This document shows positions 8,118 through 15,764 of a stretch of 57,676 nt of DNA, one piece after another. Every line of letters begins with the position of its first letter. The stretch's first letter is position 1. The notes below the pieces were generated by a model. It was given only the letters and a program-made list of their open reading frames with translations, made no database searches and had not been told where the DNA came from. Source of the stretch: an uncultured Oscillospiraceae bacterium. Its GTDB lineage: Bacteria > Bacillota > Clostridia > Oscillospirales > Oscillospiraceae. The position numbers and the translations under genes are program-made. The DNA is taken from assembly GCA_947624065.1 (NCBI GenBank), contig CANQIO010000006.1, positions 1 through 57,676 of the forward strand. Direction: 5' to 3'.

Positions 8118-8580
8118 CGACGATCACCCGCACCGCCTCCCGCTCCTCGGCAGATGTTCCCTCTGGTTTCAACTCCCATCGGGATCTTGCCCGGTTCGTC
8201 AGATAAAACTTATCAGCTTCCACGTTGGGAGGTACATAGATTTCCTCGGTCACCTGCTCAATGATTTCCTCATCCCGCATGCACTTTCCTGTCACCGGAT
8301 GATATTCCCTGATCCGACGCTTCATTGGCTTCATTACCGTCTTTATGCCGCCTTGAGCTGCTAGATATAACGCGTTTTCAATCTGTTCCCGCGCGCCGCC
8401 GCGCCCGCGCGTCAGTGCGTCACAAATGTCACTATAGTCCTTGAGCCACTTATAGAAGGTGTTTCGGCTGATACCCATGGCCTTGGCTAGTTCCTTATCA
8501 TCCATACCATCCCTCGCCCACGCTTCAATAAGTCCCAGCCCCTCCTGGGTCTGCCATCGCTGATATTTGCCCCTCGCCAA
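8110..8580 (-). CDS. Terminase small subunit
   Basis: The predicted protein is 156 residues from a TTG start at 8578-8580 (MARGKYQRWQTQEGL, a common opening for this family). A G-rich Shine-Dalgarno sequence lies just upstream. An in-frame ATG at 8602-8604 lies at the edge of a hairpin and has a poor binding site. An N-terminal helix-turn-helix (DDKELAKAMGISRNTFYKWL) should bind the packaging site, and the middle is the oligomerisation core. It is the first gene of the late operon, after the promoter at 8661-8690. Confidence 0.87.
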   Translation of the reverse strand: MARGKYQRWQTQEGLGLIEAWARDGMDDKELAKAMGISRNTFYKWLKDYSDICDALTRGRGGAREQIENALYLAAQGGIKTVMKPMKRRIREYHPVTGKCMRDEEIIEQVTEEIYVPPNVEADKFYLTNRARSRWELKPEGTSAEEREAVRVIVDV

Positions 8581-8609
8581 AGCCTCCGCCCCCCCTCCGG
8601 GCATAGCAA

Positions 8610-8651
8610 AGCCCCGGCGGATGCGCTCCGTCGGGGCTCTCTCGTTTTTTT
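8610..8651. terminator. Leader hairpin upstream of terS; terminator-shaped on the plus strand
   Basis: A GC-rich hairpin (8610-8621 with 8627-8638, one mismatch) lies between the late promoter and terS. A T7 run at 8645-8651 follows it on the plus strand, so it would stop plus-strand readthrough. In the late transcript it forms a 5' leader stem just after the predicted start site. Confidence 0.6.
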
Positions 8652-8660
8652 GCCGTGATT

Positions 8661-8690
8661 ATAATACCATGCCCAGAAAAAGTCTGTCAA
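8661..8690 (-). promoter_or_regulatory. Late-operon promoter (sigma-A type)
   Basis: On the minus strand there is TTGACA (8685-8690), an 18-nt spacer and TATTAT (8661-8666); an overlapping TATAAT lies at 8658-8663. It drives terS and the head genes. The adjacent ArpU-like regulator gene is a plausible activator. Confidence 0.8.
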
Positions 8691-8712
8691 CCTTCCGGTT
8701 TTTTTCCGGCCG

Positions 8713-9150
8713 TCAGCTCTCCACGCCTCCATACAGAGCAATGGTGAAGTGTCGAATAGCATTCTCTTTGCGGACATATATCTGGCTCTTCTCAAGCCCC
8801 AGCTCTTCCATGAGCTGGGAAACAGCCCCGCGATGCCCATGGATGTAGATCCGGTCCAGGACCAGGCGCTCTTCGTCATCCAGACAGGCCAGGCCCCGAT
8901 CCGTCATCTCCACCCATTCCCTCGTCCTTGCCAACTGCCTGTCGAGTTCTTCCCGCATGACGATGTTCGTCAGGAGCCTGTCCTCCCTGCGGTTCCCTCC
9001 CCCCCGGACAGGCGCACCATCCGCCATGGCGCTGCGGATGCTTGTGCGCTCCAATTCCAGCCGGTGTATCTCCGCTTGGATGTTTTCCAGGGCAGCCTTC
9101 ATCTTCTCGTACTTTTTCAACTTTTCGATGGCCTCACAATCCCACTTCAT
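8713..9150 (-). CDS. ArpU/RinA-family late transcriptional regulator (sigma-70 region 4-like)
   Basis: The 145-residue protein has an N-terminal coiled coil (EKLKKYEKMKAALENIQAEI). Its C-terminal segment begins LDDEERLVLDRIYIHG and ends LGLEKSQIYVRKENAI, a sigma-region-4-like helix-turn-helix. Proteins of this type sit just before the packaging genes and switch on late transcription. I chose ATG 9148-9150 because AGGAGG lies 6 nt upstream; the longer frame lacks such a site. The target is probably the promoter at 8661-8690. Confidence 0.8.
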   Translation of the reverse strand: MKWDCEAIEKLKKYEKMKAALENIQAEIHRLELERTSIRSAMADGAPVRGGGNRREDRLLTNIVMREELDRQLARTREWVEMTDRGLACLDDEERLVLDRIYIHGHRGAVSQLMEELGLEKSQIYVRKENAIRHFTIALYGGVES

Positions 9151-9152
9151 GT

Positions 9153-9434
9153 CTATCCTCCTATCCTCTTTTCGGCCTCGCGCAGGATGGCGCATCCGTT
9201 TTCTGCACAGTTATCCTCATACCGACACCGAGAGCAAGGGTCCTCTCCGAGGATGCCCAGCCGGCGCCCCAGGCCCCGAAGCTTTGCGGCCAAGCTCTCC
9301 GCGCGCGGCGCGAAGAACCGGCAGCCCTGTCCGTATCCGTCCACCTCCATCAGAGCGTCGCAGAGTCCTTCCCTGTTTGCCGCACAGTCTCTCCGCGGGC
9401 ACGACGGGTGCACCGCGATCCTTCTCTTCTTCAC
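9153..9434 (-). CDS. Small Cys-rich phage protein
   Basis: The 93-residue protein has two Cys clusters: C12, C17, C25 and C38, then CSRCRYEDNCAENGC near 67-81. This suggests a metal-binding fold. It overlaps the HUH-like gene upstream by 4 nt and lies 2 nt before the late-regulator gene. No family is recognised. Confidence 0.65.
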   Translation of the reverse strand: MKKRRIAVHPSCPRRDCAANREGLCDALMEVDGYGQGCRFFAPRAESLAAKLRGLGRRLGILGEDPCSRCRYEDNCAENGCAILREAEKRIGG

Positions 9435-10231
9435 GATGACGATCCACCTCCTTTCCTCCTCCGCCGTCGGCCGCCTCGCTTCTCAGGCGGGCGGTAATAC
9501 CGCAGTGTTTGGCTCATGCCCGGCGCCGTCTCGCTCCGCCAGATGAAGGTGCATCCGGCCGGCACCAGCAGCACGGCCTCCGGATTCCTCGCTGGGATCT
9601 CGCTGTATACCTCCGGCCTGACCAGCGTCCTGGATGGGTGATACCGGTGGCGACCCGGCATTAGGCGCACCTGGCCGATCATGTAGGCGGCCAGCTCCGT
9701 CAGGTCCCCATGGGCATGGCTGTACAGCGTCTTAGCCATGGCTCCCCCAGCCTTCCAGCACGACTCCGCCAGGGCCGCCGCCTCCCGGTTCACCACCAGG
9801 TGATGATGCAGCCGCGCCGGCTCATAGGTGCAGCCGTCCATATCGCTGGTCACATAGGCATAGCGCAGCGGCACCCCCACTGCTTTGCATGCCCTGCGCA
9901 GGCGCTTCGTGTAATTCTCCGCCTCCCGCTCCGCCGAGAGGTACAGCTCTTCCGGATCATCGGTCCCCGCCCTCATGACGAGCCGATCGAGGCCCTGCTC
10001 GCTGTAGTCCAACGTCAGATAGCAATCCACTCCGGCCTGGAAGTTGTTGTTGAGCCTCCCGGCCAGATCCCTGGCCGCATCCCCTGCCAGCTTCTCCGCC
10101 CGGTTGATCGCACGGCTATGTTTCCGGGTGCCCTCGCGGACAACGCCGTCGAGGGTCACCGGAAACTTGCTCTTGACGCATACGCCGTTGGCGTACCTGT
10201 ACTCCCTTATGTACCATTCAGCCCGATCCAT
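9431..10231 (-). CDS. HUH-type replication protein-like (REP_ORF2/G2P-like)
   Basis: In this 266-residue protein the core reads YLTLDYSEQGLDRL (about 71-84), then a helix with AEREAENYTKRLRRA, then YAYVTSDMDG and LHHHLVVNRE (about 141-150). That is the beta-strand plus HxH pattern of rolling-circle initiators. Y183 in ELAAYMIGQ is a candidate nicking tyrosine. The tail is very basic (RGGRRRRRKGG), suited to DNA binding. It starts after a 114-nt AT-rich gap. An HUH fold is well supported by pattern, but nicking activity is inference. Confidence 0.7.
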   Translation of the reverse strand: MDRAEWYIREYRYANGVCVKSKFPVTLDGVVREGTRKHSRAINRAEKLAGDAARDLAGRLNNNFQAGVDCYLTLDYSEQGLDRLVMRAGTDDPEELYLSAEREAENYTKRLRRACKAVGVPLRYAYVTSDMDGCTYEPARLHHHLVVNREAAALAESCWKAGGAMAKTLYSHAHGDLTELAAYMIGQVRLMPGRHRYHPSRTLVRPEVYSEIPARNPEAVLLVPAGCTFIWRSETAPGMSQTLRYYRPPEKRGGRRRRRKGGGSSS

Positions 10232-10345
10232 GTGCCGCTCCCCTCGTGTCCGTAATTCCCGCCGTTACCAAGCCGCGAAAATACGCGCGTGCGCGCGTGA
10301 AATAAAATTAAGTATGCGTTTCAAAAAGGTTCAGCCAGGGGCCCG
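10232..10345. other. Noncoding gap upstream of the HUH-like gene; possible origin
   Basis: This 114-nt gap holds a 14-nt alternating purine-pyrimidine tract near 10288-10301 beside an AT-rich stretch (about 10301-10325). Such features occur at replication origins, and the gene it precedes resembles an initiator. No iterons were found, so the origin idea is weak. Confidence 0.3.
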
Positions 10346-10564
10346 TCACCGGGCCTCCGACTCAGCCTTTTCCTCCACGACCTCGCATTCCTCGGGCTTG
10401 ACCCCGACCTGGGCCAAACCGACCTTGATGAAGAACATCTCCGGCCGCCTGATGTTCTTGTATACTGGCCCGGCCGACTGTTGGAACACCACGTCATGCA
10501 CGCTCCCGACCTCCGGCCGTGCGTTCTTCTCCACCGGCAGCTGCTTTGTGATCCGGATCTTCAC
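10346..10564 (-). CDS. Small phage protein of unknown function
   Basis: The predicted protein has 72 residues from GTG at 10562-10564, which overlaps the stop of the J-domain gene (GTGA). It starts MKIRITKQLPVEKN and has a beta-rich middle (VHDVVFQQSAGPVYK) and an acidic tail. It looks like a small single-domain protein without membrane segments or Cys. Related small ORFs occur in Clostridia prophages, but no role is known to me. Confidence 0.6.
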   Translation of the reverse strand: MKIRITKQLPVEKNARPEVGSVHDVVFQQSAGPVYKNIRRPEMFFIKVGLAQVGVKPEECEVVEEKAESEAR

Positions 10565-11082
10565 GCCTGCCCCTCCATCAGTTCCATGCACTGCCGGTAA
10601 TTCTCCTGCAGGACCGCAAATGCCGCCGAGGACCCGCCGCCGTCTGGGTGCATGGCCTTGGCAAGCTGCCTGTACCGCTCCTTCACGGCGGCGGCCGTCT
10701 CAGGACGCGAGGCGAAGCCCAGCGCCTGGAAGCACGGCTCCGCCGTGGGCGCCGCCGGCAGCGCCAGCTTCCCCTCCAGGAGCATGTCCAGTGTGAAGAT
10801 GCCCTTCTCGATGGACCTGGCCAGGTCCTCCAAGGCATACACCATCTCCGCGAACAGATCCGACGTGTAGATCAGCCCACGGCCGCAGGCGGCGGATTTG
10901 GCTGTGTCGTTGGTGAACCGGTACGCCCGGCTGTTGCACATCAGCTCCACCCAACAGCTTTTTGCCGTCTTGGTCTCGGAGTAGTCATAGTCGTATTTCT
11001 CCACGCCCATGCGCTCCATCAACCTGGCCAGCTTCCCGGCCGCGCCGTCGATGGTCAGCTGATATCGCTTTTTCTGGCTCAT
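10561..11082 (-). CDS. Phage J-domain-like protein
   Basis: A 173-residue protein from ATG 11080-11082, overlapping the upstream gene by 4 nt. The first 110 residues (CWVELMCNSRAYRFTNDT, then helices) are unfamiliar. The C-terminal 55 residues look like a J domain: FQALGFASRPETAAAVKERY, then LAKAMHPDGGGSSAAF, with the diagnostic HPD and a following helix. J domains stimulate Hsp70 ATPase, so it may recruit host DnaK to replication or head assembly. That use is inference. Confidence 0.7.
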   Translation of the reverse strand: MSQKKRYQLTIDGAAGKLARLMERMGVEKYDYDYSETKTAKSCWVELMCNSRAYRFTNDTAKSAACGRGLIYTSDLFAEMVYALEDLARSIEKGIFTLDMLLEGKLALPAAPTAEPCFQALGFASRPETAAAVKERYRQLAKAMHPDGGGSSAAFAVLQENYRQCMELMEGQA

Positions 11083-11653
11083 GCCTTCATCGCCTCCTCC
11101 TTCGTGATCCTCTCGAACTCGATCACCCACACCCAGGGGTTCGCCGCCCAGCCGTATAGGTCTCGGTCTTTCGGCTTGATTGTGCAGTCCCAAATCTCAG
11201 CAAACCGGTCTATGGCAGAACGCCGCATTTTTTCTTCAATGCCCACCTGGAAGTTTGCGCCTTCCTCCTTTGCTTGGTCATCATCGATGTTCTGCAGCCG
11301 CTCCACCCGCACGTCGGTCACGCGGAGGAACAGCCGGGCCGCCGCCCGCGGCATATGGATGGAAGGGAGCATTTTCCCCGGATTCTTCATCTCCGGCTTT
11401 TGGTCCGCTCTGTATATGTAACTTCCACAAAGTCGGGTCCACGTCTCCCGCACATAGAGGACGTCGCTGGATTGTACGGTGGCGCAAAGCGGTGCATATC
11501 TCCATCTGTCCACCAGACCCATGCCCATGAGTACCTTTCCCTTGCAATATGGCACATCGCAGGAGGCTGCGGCTTCACCACCCGCCGGGTGACGGTCTTT
11601 CGCCCCTCCAGAATGGCCCGCACCATTTCGGTGTTGAACAGGATCGGCTTCAT
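11079..11653 (-). pseudogene. Phage ASCH-like conserved protein, disrupted by a 1-nt frameshift
   Basis: Two overlapping frames make up one protein. The first begins [20 protein letters not shown] (ATG 11651-11653) and runs to APPYNP; the second continues as [16 protein letters not shown] and ends WVIEFERITKEE. In related prophage proteins these join as PPYxPGDxLYVRETW. Here the join needs one extra G in CCAGCGACG near 11465-11468. The start has a good AGGAGG. Either the gene is broken or the base is a sequencing error. No slippery sequence suggests programmed frameshifting. Confidence 0.82.
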
Positions 11654-11946
11654 GTCTGCGCCTCCTGTGGCCCGCGCCACACCGGGGCGCACACTTCACG
11701 ATCAGCACACCAGTCGCGGTCGTTTCCGCAAAACTCGCACCGAACACGCTCTCCATACAGCATCAGTTTTTCCAGGTCTGCTACCGCGGCGTCCAAGGTG
11801 GCCCGTACCTTCCGGTATTCGGCCGCCACCGTCCGAGCGGCTTCCTTGATGACCGCATCCATCTCATACCAGCCCTCTTTACGGGCGGCCATGGCCTTTA
11901 TCCGCGTCTCCGGGTCCACGATCAGCAACGCTTCATCAATATCCAT
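11650..11946 (-). CDS. Small phage protein with CxxC pair
   Basis: A 98-residue protein with a helical middle ([21 protein letters not shown]). The C-terminal region, [17 protein letters not shown], has four Cys that could bind zinc. Its stop overlaps the start of the frameshifted gene (ATGA) and it follows the DUF3102 gene by 3 nt. Function is unknown. Confidence 0.65.
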   Translation of the reverse strand: MDIDEALLIVDPETRIKAMAARKEGWYEMDAVIKEAARTVAAEYRKVRATLDAAVADLEKLMLYGERVRCEFCGNDRDWCADREVCAPVWRGPQEAQT

Positions 11947-11949
11947 CGC

Positions 11950-12939
11950 TCATTGCTCCTTCCCGTCCCGGACTGCCTCCAGAAACTTCCGAAGCATCGC
12001 CACGGCGGCCCTCCGGAGCTTGGCGGCGGTGTCGACGTCCTCCACGGCCCCCATGGCCTCCATCAGCTTGTTCATCACGTCCTGGGACTGCTGATAAAGC
12101 ACGCCGAACCGGGCCACGTTGGCATCGGACATGGCCAGCTTCTTCTCCGCGGCCTGCAGCTGCTCCCGGAGCCTGTCCCGCTCCGCCAGGGCTTCGGCGG
12201 CCTCTGTTGCCTTGCTCTTGCTGTCCTCCGCCTCTCTGGCCAGCGTGTCCGCCCGCTCCTCCGCCGCTTTCAGCTTGGCACGCAGGTCCTTGGCTTTCGC
12301 CTTCTCATCCGCCATAGCCGCCTTCACGGCAGCGTCCACCTTTTCCTTGATCTCCTCCGGGGCCGGCTCCCTGACGGCTACCTCCACCGGTCGGGACTCC
12401 AGCGTCTTGACCTGCTGCGCCAGGCTGTCCCGCTCCAGGATCGCCGCTTCCAGTTTATCCTCCGCGGCAGCCTTGGCCGCCTCATACGCCGCCAGTCTCG
12501 CCTTGTAGTCCTCTATGAGCGCGTCCGTCTCCCGTGTGGAGAGCTCGTCCACATGGTTCTCCACCACGAACGTCTCCCGCTCCTCTTCGGGCACCGCCAG
12601 GAGCGCCAAAGCCTTGGAAACGCTCAGATTTTTCAACGTTGAAAATTCTGTTTCCGCGCCAAAAATACTCCCCTGCGGCGCAGCATATTCCTCAAACAGC
12701 TTCATATACCTGGTGGCCGTCACCTGGGAGAAGTCCACGGACTTCTCCAGCCACGTGCCCCACTCGCCATATGGCAATAACTCTTTGGCCTCCACCAGCC
12801 GGCGCCCCAGTTCGATGGCTATGTACAGCGCGATCTGCTGTGCCTGGCGCTTGATGGTCACGATCTCCGCCGTGATGACCTCGATGGTCCGTACCGGCTC
12901 TGCCACGCTTTCCTGAGCCTCGATGATCTCTTCGCTCAT
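11950..12939 (-). CDS. DUF3102-domain coiled-coil phage protein
   Basis: The protein has 329 residues. The N-terminal 130 match DUF3102: IALYIAIELGRRLVEAKELL, PYGEWGTWLEKSVDFSQVTA and RYMKLFEEY, a helical region with an HTH-like element. Residues about 145-280 are a long Ala/Glu/Lys coiled coil, and the end is helical. Proteins with this domain are common in Firmicutes phages and plasmids near replication or partition genes, but their role is not established. It overlaps the PcfJ-like gene by 4 nt. Confidence 0.8.
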   Translation of the reverse strand: MSEEIIEAQESVAEPVRTIEVITAEIVTIKRQAQQIALYIAIELGRRLVEAKELLPYGEWGTWLEKSVDFSQVTATRYMKLFEEYAAPQGSIFGAETEFSTLKNLSVSKALALLAVPEEERETFVVENHVDELSTRETDALIEDYKARLAAYEAAKAAAEDKLEAAILERDSLAQQVKTLESRPVEVAVREPAPEEIKEKVDAAVKAAMADEKAKAKDLRAKLKAAEERADTLAREAEDSKSKATEAAEALAERDRLREQLQAAEKKLAMSDANVARFGVLYQQSQDVMNKLMEAMGAVEDVDTAAKLRRAAVAMLRKFLEAVRDGKEQ

Positions 12940-14645
12940 GCTGCTTCGGTTCCTTTCTTTTTTCTCAGTTTCGGGGTCCCATCCTTCTTTCGGGGACTGC
13001 CACGCTTCAGCCAGTCCCGCCAGGTGTCGAAAAATGCCTTGTAGGTCACCAGCGGGGACTGCCCGAACACGTCGTTGCGGTACCCGTGGGCCTGGCGCAG
13101 CTGATCCCCGTCCATCTCCACCGTCACCAGCGGCCGCTCCGGGTGCTCAGCCTCCCGGAGAAAAAGGATCGTCGTCTTTCCCTCGATGTGCCGGGCAGCA
13201 TATCCTCCGACGCAGTGCTTGAGCACGTTTCCCTCGGCCACGACTTCCCCGTGCGTCCGTGCCACGCGGATGAACAGCCCATCCATGGCGAAATCGTATT
13301 TCAGCGCCCTATTTTCCAGGCTTTCCGCATATTCCCGCTCCTTCTCGAGCTGTCGCCGCTCAAGTTCGATCCGCTGCTTTTCCGCCGCCGCCGCGGCGGC
13401 CTCGTCGTGTCTGCGCATGAAGTCTTTCGGCAGCGCCACGGTCTCGTCCTTCAGGTCGTACCCCATCTCTGCACAGAAATCGAGGTAGTCCGTCCAGAGC
13501 TTATACCTCTGCCCACGTGTGATGCTGTATCTGGCACAAGGCGGCTTCTTGCTCAGCCAGCGCATGACGCGGGTGGGCTCCTGTCCCACGTGCCGGCACC
13601 GTTGCATGAATTTCTGGAACCCCTTGACGCCGCCGGGTACTGTGTAATCTATCTCCTTGGCCAGCGCAAAGCTGTACCGAAAACCGTTCCGACGCAGATA
13701 TTTGTAAATTTTCAGCAGGTCCAGGTCGTAATTTTCCGCGGCGAAGGCCCGCAGTTCCTGGCCGTCCAGCTCGAATGCCTTTTTCACGTCCGCCGCGCCC
13801 CATTTGTACACGTCGGCGTTTTTGCATCCCCGGTATACAAGGTCCCACACCATCTTCCCGGCCCCGCTCTTCAGCAGCATCTCCACGTCCCGCGGATAAA
13901 AGCAGCACGCGCCCAAAAAGCCCATCAGGCAGTTGTGCTTCGTCCCCTCGCCGTCCACGAACCGCTCATATCCGCAATAGCGGAATGCGCTTTTCCCGAT
14001 GGCATCCAGCCCAATCACACGGTAGGAAACATAACTGAACATACAGCCATATCCATCCGTGAACGGCTCCCTGATCCGCTGCTTTCTCGGTCTGTAATCC
14101 CCCTCGAACACCAAACGCTCTTCCCGGCCGCCGAACCAATAGCACGTAGCATCTACCCGGTCCGGCTTGAAGCTGTACGCATAGGTGATCTTGAATTCCG
14201 GCCCCAGCTGTTCCGCGCCCGGCAAATATCGCTTCCTCGCCCACGCGGCCATGGCCATAAGGCCGCCTTCCTTCTCCCGCAGGAAAACCACCGGCTCATA
14301 AACTTCTCTGCGAAAGCTGTCACGGGTACGCCCCGCGCACTTCACCGTCCCCTGTCGTCCGCAGAACGGGCAGACAGCCGTGTCGTTGTGCCGGGCGCGC
14401 ATCAGCGCCCAGAGCTCCGGCGTCTGCGTCCGCTCCAGCGCCGGATAGATGACCTCCCGCTGCCCGCAGCAGGTCGTCGTGATCCTCCGGCCGCCTTTGA
14501 CCGTTTTATAGAAGATGTACGGAGCAAACCAACTGTTGACCTCTGCGAGTTCCCTCTCTGTCGGCATCTGAAATCCTGGCAATGCCTCCAGCGTCTCCGG
14601 GAGCCTGGCCCCATAGCCGCTGATGCAATCGTCTCTTTCGACCAT
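12936..14645 (-). CDS. pcfJ: PcfJ-like protein
   Basis: A large 569-residue protein of the PcfJ family, first noted on conjugative plasmid pCF10. Cys residues around CCGQREV and CPFCGRQGTVKC (about 59-105) suggest a zinc ribbon. The C-terminal third carries the hallmark LKHCVGGYAARHIEGKTTI and then FLREAEHPERPLVTVEM. It is followed 13 nt upstream by a PcfK-like gene, as on plasmids. The biochemical function is unknown. It is the largest early gene of the phage. Confidence 0.88.
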   Translation of the reverse strand: MVERDDCISGYGARLPETLEALPGFQMPTERELAEVNSWFAPYIFYKTVKGGRRITTTCCGQREVIYPALERTQTPELWALMRARHNDTAVCPFCGRQGTVKCAGRTRDSFRREVYEPVVFLREKEGGLMAMAAWARKRYLPGAEQLGPEFKITYAYSFKPDRVDATCYWFGGREERLVFEGDYRPRKQRIREPFTDGYGCMFSYVSYRVIGLDAIGKSAFRYCGYERFVDGEGTKHNCLMGFLGACCFYPRDVEMLLKSGAGKMVWDLVYRGCKNADVYKWGAADVKKAFELDGQELRAFAAENYDLDLLKIYKYLRRNGFRYSFALAKEIDYTVPGGVKGFQKFMQRCRHVGQEPTRVMRWLSKKPPCARYSITRGQRYKLWTDYLDFCAEMGYDLKDETVALPKDFMRRHDEAAAAAAEKQRIELERRQLEKEREYAESLENRALKYDFAMDGLFIRVARTHGEVVAEGNVLKHCVGGYAARHIEGKTTILFLREAEHPERPLVTVEMDGDQLRQAHGYRNDVFGQSPLVTYKAFFDTWRDWLKRGSPRKKDGTPKLRKKKGTEAA

Positions 14646-14658
14646 CCCGCTCGCCCCC

Positions 14659-15027
14659 TCAGAAAAAGTCGCTCAGATCCAGCACCACACCCGGTGCCTT
14701 CGCCGATGCGGTCTCGCCCTTATCCCGGACACTGGCGCACAGATCTATGGCCATCTTCACGTCGATACCGGCCCCAGGAAAGTAGAACCGAACCGCCTCC
14801 ACATAGGCTTCCACGTCGCTGATGGCGTTCCCCTTGATCTTCTTGGCCACCGCCTTCATGCAGTCGGTGAAGCTTCCGCCCTGGACCACAGCCTGGGCGA
14901 ACTCCTCATTCTGGCGGCAGAAATCGATGAGCGCGTCGCGCACAGCGCCCTTCATGGCAACCCCGTAGCGGTCAAACTTCCCGCTTTTCTCCTCCTCCCG
15001 GAGCTTCTTTATAGCTTCGTTCATCAT
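14659..15027 (-). CDS. pcfK: PcfK-like protein
   Basis: The 122-residue protein starts MMNEAIKKLREEEKSGKFDR and contains IDFCRQNEEFAQAVVQGG and FTDCMKAVAKKIKGNAISD, the PcfK pattern. A helical N-terminal half is followed by an acidic end, VVLDLSDFF. It is paired with the PcfJ-like gene just downstream. This pair recurs on mobile elements, which suggests that the proteins act together, but no activity is known. Confidence 0.8.
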   Translation of the reverse strand: MMNEAIKKLREEEKSGKFDRYGVAMKGAVRDALIDFCRQNEEFAQAVVQGGSFTDCMKAVAKKIKGNAISDVEAYVEAVRFYFPGAGIDVKMAIDLCASVRDKGETASAKAPGVVLDLSDFF

Positions 15028-15069
15028 CCCTGATAGGGCCTCCTTTTCTTGATGTATGGTGGTATTCCG

Positions 15070-15279
15070 TTATAGATCCCCACCTTTACTGTCTTTGCAC
15101 TCCCGATGACGCCGGCAGCGCTCGACCTTTTCCCCGCGGCGCACTGTGCGCAGACGGCCTGTGTCGAAAAAATAAAGACACGCAAAGATGCTCCGCCCGC
15201 CGACGATAGGCCGCCAATGCCTGCATCCCTCGCATTCTGGCGAGGCGGAGCTATCTTCCCGACAGACTCCCTCGCTCAT
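15070..15279 (-). CDS. Small Cys-rich protein
   Basis: A 69-residue protein with C6, C16, C19 and C34 (SPECEGCRHWRP, FACLYFFDTGRLR) and a final CRRHRECKDSKG. The CxxC plus spaced Cys pattern matches small 'YxxDTGxxR' miniproteins of Clostridia phages. It overlaps the upstream gene by 4 nt. A zinc-binding role is likely, but the function is unknown. Confidence 0.65.
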   Translation of the reverse strand: MSEGVCREDSSASPECEGCRHWRPIVGGRSIFACLYFFDTGRLRTVRRGEKVERCRRHRECKDSKGGDL

Positions 15280-15581
15280 TGCCCCGGCTCCCGCAAATAA
15301 CGCCCGAAGGCGTTATTCAGTTCCTTGTGCTGGGCGTCCATGATTTGTGTCGCCGCAGTGAGCGTCTTTTCGATGATCGGTGTCCCGGACGGGATGAGAA
15401 CATGCTCGAAGATCTCATATCCGCTCCACCAGCACAGGGAAAACGTCCGCCCCCTGGTATAGCTGAAACTGTACTCCCGCGCGCTCTGCCGCTCGTTCTC
15501 CTGGTCGACCTGGTCGATCAGCTTGCGGAGCAATACCCGGCAGTAGTCGCGCATGACCGGCGTCTGTTTGTCTTTTCCCAT
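15276..15581 (-). CDS. Phage protein of unknown function
   Basis: A 101-residue, mostly helical protein (MRDYCRVLLRKLIDQVDQEN) with an aromatic middle (FSLCWWSGYEIFEHVL). AAGGAG lies upstream of ATG 15579-15581. It is the first gene after a 183-nt gap that contains the inverted repeat at 15614-15642. It has no recognised family. Confidence 0.6.
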   Translation of the reverse strand: MGKDKQTPVMRDYCRVLLRKLIDQVDQENERQSAREYSFSYTRGRTFSLCWWSGYEIFEHVLIPSGTPIIEKTLTAATQIMDAQHKELNNAFGRYLREPGQ

Positions 15582-15613
15582 GACTTTCTCCTTGTCCTCC
15601 CACGCTCTTCATG

Positions 15614-15642
15614 GTAAAATAGCAACGGTATTGCTATTTTAC
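15614..15642. repeat. Perfect 12-bp inverted repeat, possible operator or terminator
   Basis: GTAAAATAGCAA (15614-15625) is repeated inverted at 15631-15642 around a 5-nt loop. It is AT-rich in a GC-rich phage and lies in the noncoding gap 15582-15764, about 33 nt before an ORF start. It differs from the CI/Cro operators. The gap also has AT-rich ATAATATAA near 15692 but no convincing promoter. Confidence 0.6.
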
Positions 15643-15764
15643 AAAAATACCGGTCGCGCTCCCGGCTGACGCCGGAACCGCGCGACATGGCATAATATAA
15701 GCAAGCCGCACTTTTTCTCTGCCGCCGCCCGGTGTTCCAGCACCGGACGGCGGTATCCTTGTCC

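Noticed and set aside
10284-10304. Iteron-type origin from the CG-repeat tract
   Set aside because: Only one alternating tract and no repeated binding sites; kept as a weak origin suggestion only.
11455-11480. Programmed ribosomal frameshift
   Set aside because: No slippery heptamer and no clear downstream pseudoknot; a single missing G explains it.
11387-11692. Separate 101-residue gene overlapping the 11079 gene
   Set aside because: It is the N-terminal half of the frameshifted gene. After APPYNP its sequence loses family resemblance.
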